From NCBI GenBank assembly GCA_025362615.1, contig JANYFQ010000244.1:1-7255 (forward strand): a stretch of DNA of 7,255 nucleotides, in the 5' to 3' direction. The number at the start of each line of letters is the position of its first letter. Position 1 is the stretch's first letter. The notes beneath the pieces were generated by a model. That model worked only from the letters and a program-made list of their open reading frames with translations. It was not told the DNA's origin and ran no database searches. Made by a program: the position numbers and the translations under genes. The DNA is from Hymenobacter sp. (GTDB taxonomy: Bacteria; Bacteroidota; Bacteroidia; Cytophagales; Hymenobacteraceae). This document shows, in pieces, positions 1 to 5,444 of the stretch.

Positions 1-81
1 TAAGCATTCATCTCACAAAAGTAGCCGAAACGTATACACGGACCTGGGAACCGCTCTAGAAGGGCGGTTGAGGCCAGCGGT

Positions 82-179
82 GGGGCGGGCGGGCGGCTTT
101 TTTTGCCGCCCGCCCGCTTCGGGTGGCCGCTCAGACCGCCTGAGAAAAGCGGGCGGGCGGCAAAAAAGCCGTCCGCCCC
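82..179. repeat. Nested GC-rich inverted repeats
   Basis: The 13-mer GCGGGCGGGCGGC occurs at 85-97 and again at 149-161, and its exact reverse complement lies between them at 105-117. The left pair forms a perfect 13-bp stem around a T7 loop. The outer pair is longer: 99-119 is perfectly complementary to 147-167 (21 bp, including a T6/A6 tract), and a small CTCAG/CTGAG hairpin (130-134 with 140-144) sits inside the loop. A fourth arm at 168-179 pairs imperfectly with 149-161 (one A/C mismatch). Read on the minus strand, that last hairpin is followed by GCTTTT, so it could be a back-up terminator for groL. It could equally be a copy of a dispersed repeat; one window cannot decide. Confidence 0.75.
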
Positions 180-252
180 AAAACTGGTTTCCCCAACAGC
201 TTCATCGCCCGATTGCGGCGAAGCAAGCCTCCCATAAATCACCTCCTCACGC

Positions 253-285
253 AAAAAAAGTGCCGACCCACCGGCCGGCGCTTTT
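253..285 (-). terminator. Intrinsic terminator of groL
   Basis: On the minus strand, AAAAG (285-281) pairs with CTTTT (260-256). After one C/A mismatch the stem continues with GCCG/CGGC, a G-T wobble and one more C-G pair, closing a short GC-rich loop. A run of seven T (259-253) overlaps and follows the 3' arm. This is the classical Rho-independent layout. It lies about 140 bases after the groL stop codon, and the orientation of the T-run fits minus-strand transcription. Confidence 0.75.
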
Positions 286-422
286 CAAGTTTTGGGGTAA
301 GGCGAGCCAGCAATTATCAGCGAAGCTTCATTCTCACCAATCAAACGCTTCCTCGGCTTCCACAGGGAGGCCCGACAGGCCCGTTCCGTTTCATCCGTTC
401 GAATCGGCGGTCAATTTGCGGT

Positions 423-2057
423 CTACATCATGCCGCCCATGCCACCCATGCCACCGCCGGCACCAGCGCCGCCTTTGTCCTCTTCCGGCTCGTCCGAAAT
501 CACGGCCTCCGTCGTCAGCAGCAAGCCGGCAATCGAAGCCGCATTTTCCAGCGCCAAACGGGTTACTTTAGTTGGGTCGATGATGCCGGCGGCCACCAGG
601 TTTTCGTAGCGGTCCTCGCGGGCGTTGTAGCCAAAGTCGCCTTTGCCTTCCAGCACCTTCTGCACCACCACCGAGCCTTCGCCGCCCGCGTTCTGCACAA
701 TCGTGCGGAGCGGCGACTCCAGGGCCGTGCGGATGATGTTCACGCCCGTGCGCTCGTCGGCGTTGTGGGTGTCCACGGCCGCCAGCGCCTCAATGGCACG
801 CACCAGGGCTACGCCGCCGCCGGGCACCACGCCTTCCTCCACGGCGGCGCGGGTGGCGTGCAGGGCATCGTCCACGCGGTCTTTTTTCTCCTTCATTTCC
901 ACTTCAGTGCTGGCCCCGATGTAGAGGATGGCCACGCCGCCCGAGAGCTTGGCGAGGCGCTCTTGCAGCTTCTCCTTGTCGTAGTCCGAGGTCGTCGTTT
1001 CCATCTGGGCCTTAATCTGGGCAATGCGGCCCGTGATTTTTTCCTTGTCGCCCTTGCCGTTTACGATGGTCGTGTTGTCCTTGTCGATGATGATTTTTTC
1101 GGCCGTGCCGAGGTACTCCAGCGTCGCGTTTTCGAGCTTGTAGCCCTGCTCTTCGCTGATGACGGTACCGCCCGTGAGGGTGGCAATGTCTTCCAGCATG
1201 GCCTTGCGGCGGTCGCCGAAGCCCGGTGCCTTCACGGCCGCAATCTTCAGCGAGCCGCGCAGCTTGTTCACCACCAGCGTGGCCAGGGCCTCGCCATCAA
1301 CGTCTTCGGAGATGACGACCAGCGGCTTGCCGGTTTGCAGCACCTGCTCGAGCACGGGCAGCAGCTCCTTCATCGTGCTCACCTTCTTGTCGTAGATGAG
1401 GACGTAGGGCGACTCCATTTCCACCTCCATTTTCTCGGGGTTGGTCACGAAGTACGGTGAGAGGTAGCCGCGGTCGAACTGCATCCCTTCCACCGTTTTC
1501 ACTTCGGTTTCGGTACCGCGGGCCTCCTCGACAGTAATCACGCCTTCTTTGCCCACTTTCTCCATCGCGTCGGCAATCATCTGACCGATTTCGGCATCGT
1601 TGTTGGCCGAAATGGTGCCTACTTGGGCGATTTCCGCCGAGTTTTCAATCTTTTTCGATTGCGACTTCAGGTTGGCCACCACGGCGTGTACTGCCTTGTC
1701 GATGCCGCGCTTGAGGTCCATCGGGTTGGCCCCGGCGGCTACGTTTTTGGAGCCGGCCACGTAAATGGCCTGGGCCAGCACGGTAGCGGTGGTAGTGCCG
1801 TCGCCGGCCTGGTCGGCCGTTTTGGAGGCTACTTCTTTCACGAGCTGGGCACCCATGTTTTCCACGGCATCCTTCAACTCAATTTCTTTGGCCACCGTCA
1901 CCCCGTCTTTGGTGATGGTAGGAGCGCCGAATTTCTTGTCGATGATGACGTTGCGGCCTTTCGGACCGAGGGTCACTTTCACCGCGTTGGCGAGCTTATT
2001 TACGCCGGCCTGCAATTTGGCGCGGCCTTCGGTGTCAAATAAAATGTTCTTAGCCAT
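423..2057 (-). CDS. groL: Chaperonin GroEL (Cpn60), 60 kDa subunit
   Basis: This is the cytoplasmic ATP-driven folding chaperone, which forms a double heptameric ring and works with the GroES lid encoded just upstream. The 544 residues are the usual full length. Visible hallmarks are the N-terminal MAKNILFDTEGR, the nucleotide-binding GPKGRNV (31-37), GDGTTT (85-90, holding the ATP-site Asp86), the conserved Asp397 needed for ATP hydrolysis in VDDALHATRAA, GVVPGGG (409-415), and a C-terminal flexible GGM-rich tail (about 529-544). The ATG start gives the standard N-terminus. No Shine-Dalgarno is visible before it, as is normal for Bacteroidota. It follows groS by 83 bases with no terminator between them, so the two are very probably co-transcribed. 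The gene appears intact, with no unusual residue noticed. Confidence 0.98.
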   Translation of the reverse strand: MAKNILFDTEGRAKLQAGVNKLANAVKVTLGPKGRNVIIDKKFGAPTITKDGVTVAKEIELKDAVENMGAQLVKEVASKTADQAGDGTTTATVLAQAIYVAGSKNVAAGANPMDLKRGIDKAVHAVVANLKSQSKKIENSAEIAQVGTISANNDAEIGQMIADAMEKVGKEGVITVEEARGTETEVKTVEGMQFDRGYLSPYFVTNPEKMEVEMESPYVLIYDKKVSTMKELLPVLEQVLQTGKPLVVISEDVDGEALATLVVNKLRGSLKIAAVKAPGFGDRRKAMLEDIATLTGGTVISEEQGYKLENATLEYLGTAEKIIIDKDNTTIVNGKGDKEKITGRIAQIKAQMETTTSDYDKEKLQERLAKLSGGVAILYIGASTEVEMKEKKDRVDDALHATRAAVEEGVVPGGGVALVRAIEALAAVDTHNADERTGVNIIRTALESPLRTIVQNAGGEGSVVVQKVLEGKGDFGYNAREDRYENLVAAGIIDPTKVTRLALENAASIAGLLLTTEAVISDEPEEDKGGAGAGGGMGGMGGMM

Positions 2058-2140
2058 TGGGTTGGAGACGTTGGTTTAAACTGAATGGTAAAGGCCGGTA
2101 GTTGGTCGGACACGGCCCGCCGCTACCAGCCGAAAGGGGT

Positions 2141-2434
2141 TTAGGACAGCACGGCGAATACGTCCGACTCGCGCATCATCAACAGGTCTTCGCCATCGAC
2201 GGTGATTTCGGTGCCGGCGTATTTGCCGTAAAGCACGTGGTCGCCCACTTTCACCTGGGGCTTGATGATGGAGCCGCTGTCGGCCGTTTTGCCTTCACCC
2301 ACGGCCACGATTTCACCGCGCGAGGGCTTTTCCTTGGCCGTGTCGGGGATGATGATGCCGGATTTGGTTTTCTCCTCGGCGGCGGCGGCGCGAACGATAA
2401 CGCGGTCGGCCAGCGGTTTGATGCTAAGTGCCAT
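2141..2434 (-). CDS. groS: Co-chaperonin GroES (Cpn10)
   Basis: This is the heptameric lid that caps GroEL and closes the folding chamber. At 97 residues it has the family length. It begins MALSIKPLADRVIVR, a typical GroES start. The mobile loop (about residues 17-35) contains SGIIIPDTAKEKP, in which the hydrophobic tripeptide that contacts GroEL is III (27-29) where many species have IVL. GEIVAVGEG (40-48) and VGDHVLYGKYAGTEI (63-77) are the conserved beta-barrel segments. It is the first gene of the groS-groL operon: a strong terminator separates it from secG, and about 208 bases of leader and intergenic sequence precede it. Regulatory candidates in that leader are listed separately. The CIRCE operator consensus was not found. 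Confidence 0.98.
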   Translation of the reverse strand: MALSIKPLADRVIVRAAAAEEKTKSGIIIPDTAKEKPSRGEIVAVGEGKTADSGSIIKPQVKVGDHVLYGKYAGTEITVDGEDLLMMRESDVFAVLS

Positions 2435-2457
2435 TTTGTGTGTTGTTGGGTTGTTTT

Positions 2458-2470
2458 AAGGTGAAACCTT
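2458..2470 (-). promoter_or_regulatory. Small palindrome in the groS leader
   Basis: AAGGT and ACCTT (AAGGTGAAACCTT on the plus strand) form a perfect 5-bp inverted repeat with a 3-base centre, 23 bases before the groS ATG. On the transcript the loop is UUC. It could be a small 5'-UTR hairpin or a protein-binding site, or chance. A palindrome of the same design (AGGCA, 3-base centre, TGCCT at 3044-3056) lies 17 bases before the secG start. Confidence 0.25.
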
Positions 2471-2472
2471 GT

Positions 2473-2490
2473 GTGCCGCTGCTGCGGCAC
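2473..2490 (-). promoter_or_regulatory. Perfect 7-bp inverted repeat upstream of groS
   Basis: GTGCCGC and GCGGCAC flank a 4-base centre and are perfectly complementary. The element lies about 39 to 56 bases before the groS ATG. It overlaps the -12 half of the candidate sigma-54 element and would cover the transcription start predicted from it, so it is placed where an operator, or a 5'-end hairpin in the mRNA, could act. It does not match CIRCE (TTAGCACTC-N9-GAGTGCTAA) in sequence or spacing. There is no T-run, so it is not a terminator. Confidence 0.45.
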
Positions 2491-2502
2491 TTCTCATGCC
2501 AG
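2486..2502 (-). promoter_or_regulatory. Candidate -24/-12 (sigma-54) promoter of groSL
   Basis: The minus strand reads CTGGCATGAGAAGTGCC. Against the sigma-54 consensus YTGGCACGNNNNTTGCW it keeps TGGCA, the invariant GG and GC, and exactly ten bases between them. It differs at the C after TGGCA (T here), the first T of TTGC (G here) and the last base. Transcription would start near 2475, leaving a leader of about 41 bases before groS. No good Bacteroidota housekeeping promoter (TTG, about 19 bp, TAnnTTTG) is seen nearby: a TATTTTG at 2524-2518 lacks an upstream TTG element. A sigma-54 activator gene in the same cluster adds interest, but a chance match cannot be ruled out. Confidence 0.35.
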
Positions 2503-2582
2503 CCCCCCAAAACCTGACAAAATAGGCAGGCGCACCGTCCGTCAGTGCCCCGGCGGCGGAAAAATTGGCCGGCCCCTGCCAC

Positions 2583-2621
2583 AAAAAAGCCGGCCGCACC
2601 CTACTGGGCGCGGCCGGCTTT
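2583..2621 (-). terminator. Intrinsic terminator after secG
   Basis: AAAGCCGGCCGC (2586-2597) and GCGGCCGGCTTT (2610-2621) form a perfect 12-bp stem around a 12-base loop. On the minus strand the 3' arm runs into six T (2588-2583). It begins 22 bases after the secG stop codon. It should end the upstream operon, which implies that groS-groL has its own promoter. Confidence 0.9.
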
Positions 2622-2642
2622 GCCAGGCAAATCGGGCGGTGC

Positions 2643-3026
2643 TTACTGCGCCGGGGCCGGAGTCGGCGTGGCGGGCTGCGCCGGCGCCGCGCCCGGAGCG
2701 GTTGCCGGCGCGGGAGCCGATGCCGGTGCCTGCACCGGAGCAGGCAAGCGGGTTTCGAGGGCTTTTTGTTGGTTCACGCTCCGCACCGGGCCACCGGCCG
2801 TGCTGGTGAGGACGTGCGTACCCAACGAGAGCACCATCAGGCCGATGGCGAAGCCCCAGGTGAGTTTTTCGAGCAGGTCGCCGGTGCGTTTCACGCCCAT
2901 CATGCTGGCCGCGCCGCCCGCGCTGAACTGGCTGGAAATTCCACCGCCCTTAGGGTTTTGGGCCAGCACCACCAGGGCCAGCAAAAAGCAAACAATCAGA
3001 ATGAGGATGATGAGGGCAACGTACAT
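2643..3026 (-). CDS. secG: Preprotein translocase subunit SecG
   Basis: SecG is the small inner-membrane partner of SecYE that assists protein export. Two membrane segments are visible (about residues 2-22 and 55-75), joined by the conserved loop LAQNPKGGGISSQFSAGG (21-38) and the following GVKRTGDLLEKLTW, a characteristic Bacteroidota SecG signature. The 127-residue length exceeds the roughly 75 to 110 common for SecG because of a C-terminal tail (about 95-127) made almost only of Pro, Ala, Thr and Gln. The ATG start directly precedes the first membrane segment. It follows the TPR gene by 28 bases and is the last gene before a strong terminator, so it is probably co-transcribed with the genes to its right. 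Confidence 0.95.
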   Translation of the reverse strand: MYVALIILILIVCFLLALVVLAQNPKGGGISSQFSAGGAASMMGVKRTGDLLEKLTWGFAIGLMVLSLGTHVLTSTAGGPVRSVNQQKALETRLPAPVQAPASAPAPATAPGAAPAQPATPTPAPAQ

Positions 3027-3043
3027 AAGAACAAGCGGTTGTC

Positions 3044-3056
3044 AGGCAGAATGCCT
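3044..3056 (-). promoter_or_regulatory. Small palindrome before secG
   Basis: AGGCA and TGCCT flank a 3-base centre, a perfect 5-bp inverted repeat. It overlaps the stop codon of the TPR gene and ends 17 bases before the secG ATG. On the RNA it would be a small hairpin with a UUC loop, the same design as the palindrome at 2458-2470 before groS. It may affect translation of secG, or be chance. Confidence 0.2.
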
Positions 3057-4779
3057 AGGGCAAAGGAGGTTGTTGAAGTTGTAACGACTGGATTTCGGTT
3101 GCAAAGTACGCCATTTTTTCCGGGTGTTTCACCATCAGGCGCTCGTAAACTTCGATAGCGCGGGCCAGCTTGCCCTGCCGGGCCAGGATGCGGGCCAGGC
3201 TTTCGGACACCAGTTCGGGCGGGGCGTTGGTGCTGGGGGCCGCCAAATCGGTGGGCGTTTCGGTGGTTGTTTTGGCAAAGGCGGGCCGCGTGAGGCGGGG
3301 CTTTTGCCGCAAAAAAGTTTCTATCAGTTCCAGCGAAGTGGGCGGGGGCAGGGCCTGGGGGCGGTGCGCGGCCCAGTGCGCGAGTAGCAGCGCATCGGGG
3401 GCAAAAAACGCCTCGGGCAGCGGCAGGGCAAAGGCAGTCGGGAGCACCTCATCCGATTGTCCTTCGACCGCTAACGGCAGCAATGCCAAGCCCAAACGGC
3501 TGCTTTCGCCCCAACCGTAGCCCAGGTTTTGGTCGCCTAAAAAGGCGGCCGGGGTTAGCCCTGGCGGCACAAACGGCTTGGGGGGCAAGGTCCAGGTCCA
3601 CTCGTCGGTGAGGCCGGGCAGCAGGTAGGCGGGGGTGGGGTCGAGTGCGTCGGCCAGTCCGTACTCGAAGCGGGCCGCGCCCGCGTCTGCGGGCGGGCGC
3701 ACGGGCGGGGCCACCGGGGCCGGGGCATTCGCCAAAGGCTCAAAAACCGCCGGTGTCGGACTTTCAGGGTCGGAAATCAGTGACGTAATGGCCTGGGCTG
3801 CGGCCGAGGCCGGAGCTGTTGCTGCCGCGACCGACTCCGGTAAATGCTCGGTGACTGGTTCGGGCTCCGTGGAAATGCCAACCAGCATTTCTGTTTCAGC
3901 TACTTCGGCGGCGGTAACTGGTGCCGGGGCGAAAGCCGGCCCGTCGGCAGCAGCTACGCTGGGTGCAGGCGGCAAAACTGCCGCGCTTACCGCTGCTGGT
4001 TCGGCGGCAGCGGGTACTGCTTCGGTTGCTGAAACAGGGGCAAGGCTGGCCGTTTCAACGGCTTTCACCCCGGAATGCAAGGGTTGTTCGACAGTTAAAA
4101 TGCGCCCCTTCGGGGGCAATGACCCCGTTGCTTCGCCAGAATCCGGCGCGGCCGTAGTCGAAACCGACCACCCCGTTGCCGCCGCTACCCCGGCCCGGCC
4201 GATGGCAGGCGCTGGGGCAGCAGTTGGTACGGGTGCCGCCGGGGCCACCGCCTCGCCGGGTATCAGCACGGGCATTGGCGGCGGTAGCGGTGTCTCAGCT
4301 GCTTCGGCCGCTTCAAACCCGGCAACGGTGGTTACTGGTTCTGTAATCGACGGTTCCAATGGAACACCTGCAACGGGCAATAAGTCAGGGCCGCCAACCA
4401 AACGCTGCGCCACGAACCGGCCTGGTTTTGCGGGGGTTGGTTCCGGTGGGGTAAGCGCGGGCACAACCACGGCCGTCGGCATTGTCGCGGTCGCGGCGGG
4501 CGCAGCCCTGACGGGCAAGGGCGGCGGGGTTTCAATCAGGCGGCGCAGCAGGGCACGGTCGGCGGCGTAGGTGGCCGCGCGGCGCAGGCGCTGCCCGGCC
4601 AGCATAGCCCCTTGGTCGTGAGCAGCTTTGGCTAACAGCAGATGGGCCGTTTGGCAGTACGGAAAAGCCTGGGCCAGTGCTTCCAACTCGCGCACCTGCT
4701 GCGGCCCGAGGGCCGTGCCGGGGTCAAGAACGTGCAGGAGAGAAGCGCGGGTCATGGAAAGGAAAAGGGGACCGGCCAT
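3055..4779 (-). CDS. Pro/Ala-rich protein with C-terminal TPR-like segment
   Basis: The function is unknown. Three parts are visible in the 574 residues. The N-terminal domain (about 9-85) is helical, with LEALAQAFPYCQTAHLLLAKAAHDQG and RAATYAADRALLRRLIE. A long low-complexity linker rich in Pro, Ala, Val and Thr (about 86-365) follows. The C-terminal part holds FEYGLADAL (371-379), LIETFLRQKPRLTRP (485-499) and one TPR-like helix pair, ESLARILARQGKLARAIEVYERLMVKHPEKMAYFATEI (526-563). From memory, Bacteroidota carry proteins with these same ends beside lptE and secG. No signal peptide is evident, so it may be cytoplasmic. Two starts are possible: the ATG at 4779, or the ATG at 4755, which gives MTRASLLHVLDPG and looks more natural; neither has a Shine-Dalgarno. 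It lies 69 bases after lptE and 28 before secG. A scaffold or assembly role is a guess. Confidence 0.85.
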   Translation of the reverse strand: MAGPLFLSMTRASLLHVLDPGTALGPQQVRELEALAQAFPYCQTAHLLLAKAAHDQGAMLAGQRLRRAATYAADRALLRRLIETPPPLPVRAAPAATATMPTAVVVPALTPPEPTPAKPGRFVAQRLVGGPDLLPVAGVPLEPSITEPVTTVAGFEAAEAAETPLPPPMPVLIPGEAVAPAAPVPTAAPAPAIGRAGVAAATGWSVSTTAAPDSGEATGSLPPKGRILTVEQPLHSGVKAVETASLAPVSATEAVPAAAEPAAVSAAVLPPAPSVAAADGPAFAPAPVTAAEVAETEMLVGISTEPEPVTEHLPESVAAATAPASAAAQAITSLISDPESPTPAVFEPLANAPAPVAPPVRPPADAGAARFEYGLADALDPTPAYLLPGLTDEWTWTLPPKPFVPPGLTPAAFLGDQNLGYGWGESSRLGLALLPLAVEGQSDEVLPTAFALPLPEAFFAPDALLLAHWAAHRPQALPPPTSLELIETFLRQKPRLTRPAFAKTTTETPTDLAAPSTNAPPELVSESLARILARQGKLARAIEVYERLMVKHPEKMAYFATEIQSLQLQQPPLP

Positions 4780-4848
4780 TGGCCAGCGAGTAATTGGGCA
4801 CGCAACATTACGCCAGAACGGGTAGATAGCCCCTTCCGGCCCCGTTTT

Positions 4849-5382
4849 TTACCAGTTGGCCACCGATTTATTGAAGATGTCGGTGATGATGCCGGTGGTT
4901 ATTTTCCGAATAGCGTTCTGGTCGTTATTAACCGTCGCAATGTCCTGGGTGGCCGGGAAATCGCCAAAGTTTTGAAACACTTGCTCAAAGCTCTGCTTGT
5001 CGTCTTTGGTGTTCGTGAACCGCATTTTCACCTGAACGGTCAGCCGGCTGCTGCCCGCTTGGTCCACGCCTTCCACACGTTGGATGGCCGCCGGGGCGTA
5101 ATCGTAGGCAACGATGGCCCCTTCAAACTGCAAATCGCCGTCGCGGGGCACAAGCGCCAGCTTGGTGTTGCGCTGGAAATAATCTTTTAAGTCTTCGGTA
5201 AATCGCTGCGTCAGAAAAGCCGGCCCGGTGGGCGCGTTATTTGAAATGGTTTGAATAGAAAACGTGCGCACCGCAGGGTCAATGTTGGTGCCGCCAAACG
5301 AATAAACGCCGCAGCTTCCAACCCCGATACCTAACAGCAAAAGCAGACCAAAAATAAATTTACGGCGCACAAAAATTTTCAT
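4849..5382 (-). CDS. lptE: LPS-assembly lipoprotein LptE
   Basis: LptE is the outer-membrane lipoprotein that plugs the LptD barrel and helps place lipopolysaccharide in the outer leaflet. The 177 residues start with a basic n-region (KIFVRRK) and a hydrophobic stretch (about 9-22), ending in the lipobox VGSC, so lipidation is expected on Cys24. The mature protein begins CGVYSFGGTNIDP. Further on come VRTFSIQTISNNAP, FTEDLKDYFQRNTKLALV and DLQFEGAIVAYDYAP, the alpha/beta pattern of the LptE family in Bacteroidota. The ATG start is supported by the signal peptide. The sequence just upstream is very AT-rich and lacks a Shine-Dalgarno. It follows the sigma-54 activator by 62 bases and precedes the TPR gene by 69, consistent with one operon. 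Confidence 0.9.
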   Translation of the reverse strand: MKIFVRRKFIFGLLLLLGIGVGSCGVYSFGGTNIDPAVRTFSIQTISNNAPTGPAFLTQRFTEDLKDYFQRNTKLALVPRDGDLQFEGAIVAYDYAPAAIQRVEGVDQAGSSRLTVQVKMRFTNTKDDKQSFEQVFQNFGDFPATQDIATVNNDQNAIRKITTGIITDIFNKSVANW

Positions 5383-5444
5383 TGCAAATAATTAAAAATA
5401 GGACAGAAAATCAGCAAACAGTTAACGCATTTCAGGCCCCAAAA

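Larger units (their letters stand above)
1..422. other. Gene-free region downstream of groL
   Basis: No credible protein-coding gene is seen here on either strand. The open frames that cross it on the plus strand are low-complexity (Arg/Pro/Ser-rich) and run into the antisense of groL. The region holds the groL terminator (253-285), a nest of GC-rich inverted repeats (82-179), a small hairpin (AACCGC at 49-54 with GCGGTT at 64-69), and another bulged hairpin at 199-224 (GCTT/AAGC and CGCC/GGCG). Such a density of stem-loops suits a transcription-termination zone between groL and whatever lies to the left of the window. Positions 1-48 show nothing recognisable. Confidence 0.7.

Noticed and set aside
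213..1460. A 415-residue open frame on the plus strand opposite groL
   Set aside because: It is fully explained as the antisense of a GC-rich, strongly conserved gene. The product is rich in His, Arg and Val with no family resemblance, and other shorter plus-strand frames over groL are of the same kind.
2058..2140. A possible stem (CTGGTAG with CTACCGG) in the groS-groL gap
   Set aside because: It is only seven pairs with a wobble around a 21-base loop and has no T-run, so it is too weak to call a terminator or attenuator.
2473..2490. A CIRCE/HrcA operator before groS
   Set aside because: The palindrome there is GTGCCGC-N4-GCGGCAC, which does not match TTAGCACTC-N9-GAGTGCTAA in sequence or spacing.
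3061..3069. A perfect AAAGGAGGT-like Shine-Dalgarno on the plus strand
   Set aside because: It is the complement of the TPR protein's C-terminal codons (QQPPLP). No plus-strand gene follows, and Bacteroidota rarely use such sites.
3635..4570. A 311-residue Ala/Gly/Thr-rich open frame on the plus strand opposite the TPR gene
   Set aside because: It mirrors the Pro/Ala-rich linker of the minus-strand gene. The minus frame has recognisable ends and fits the operon; the plus frame has only low-complexity sequence.
4801..4816. CTGGCGTAATGTTGCG on the minus strand, resembling a sigma-54 promoter before the TPR gene
   Set aside because: The spacing between GG and GC is nine rather than ten bases, and sigma-54 promoters tolerate spacing changes poorly.
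4817..4850. A terminator-like hairpin on the plus strand (AACGGG with CCCGTT, then T6)
   Set aside because: It points the wrong way for the minus-strand operon and no plus-strand gene precedes it. The T-run is partly the end of lptE. It is probably chance.
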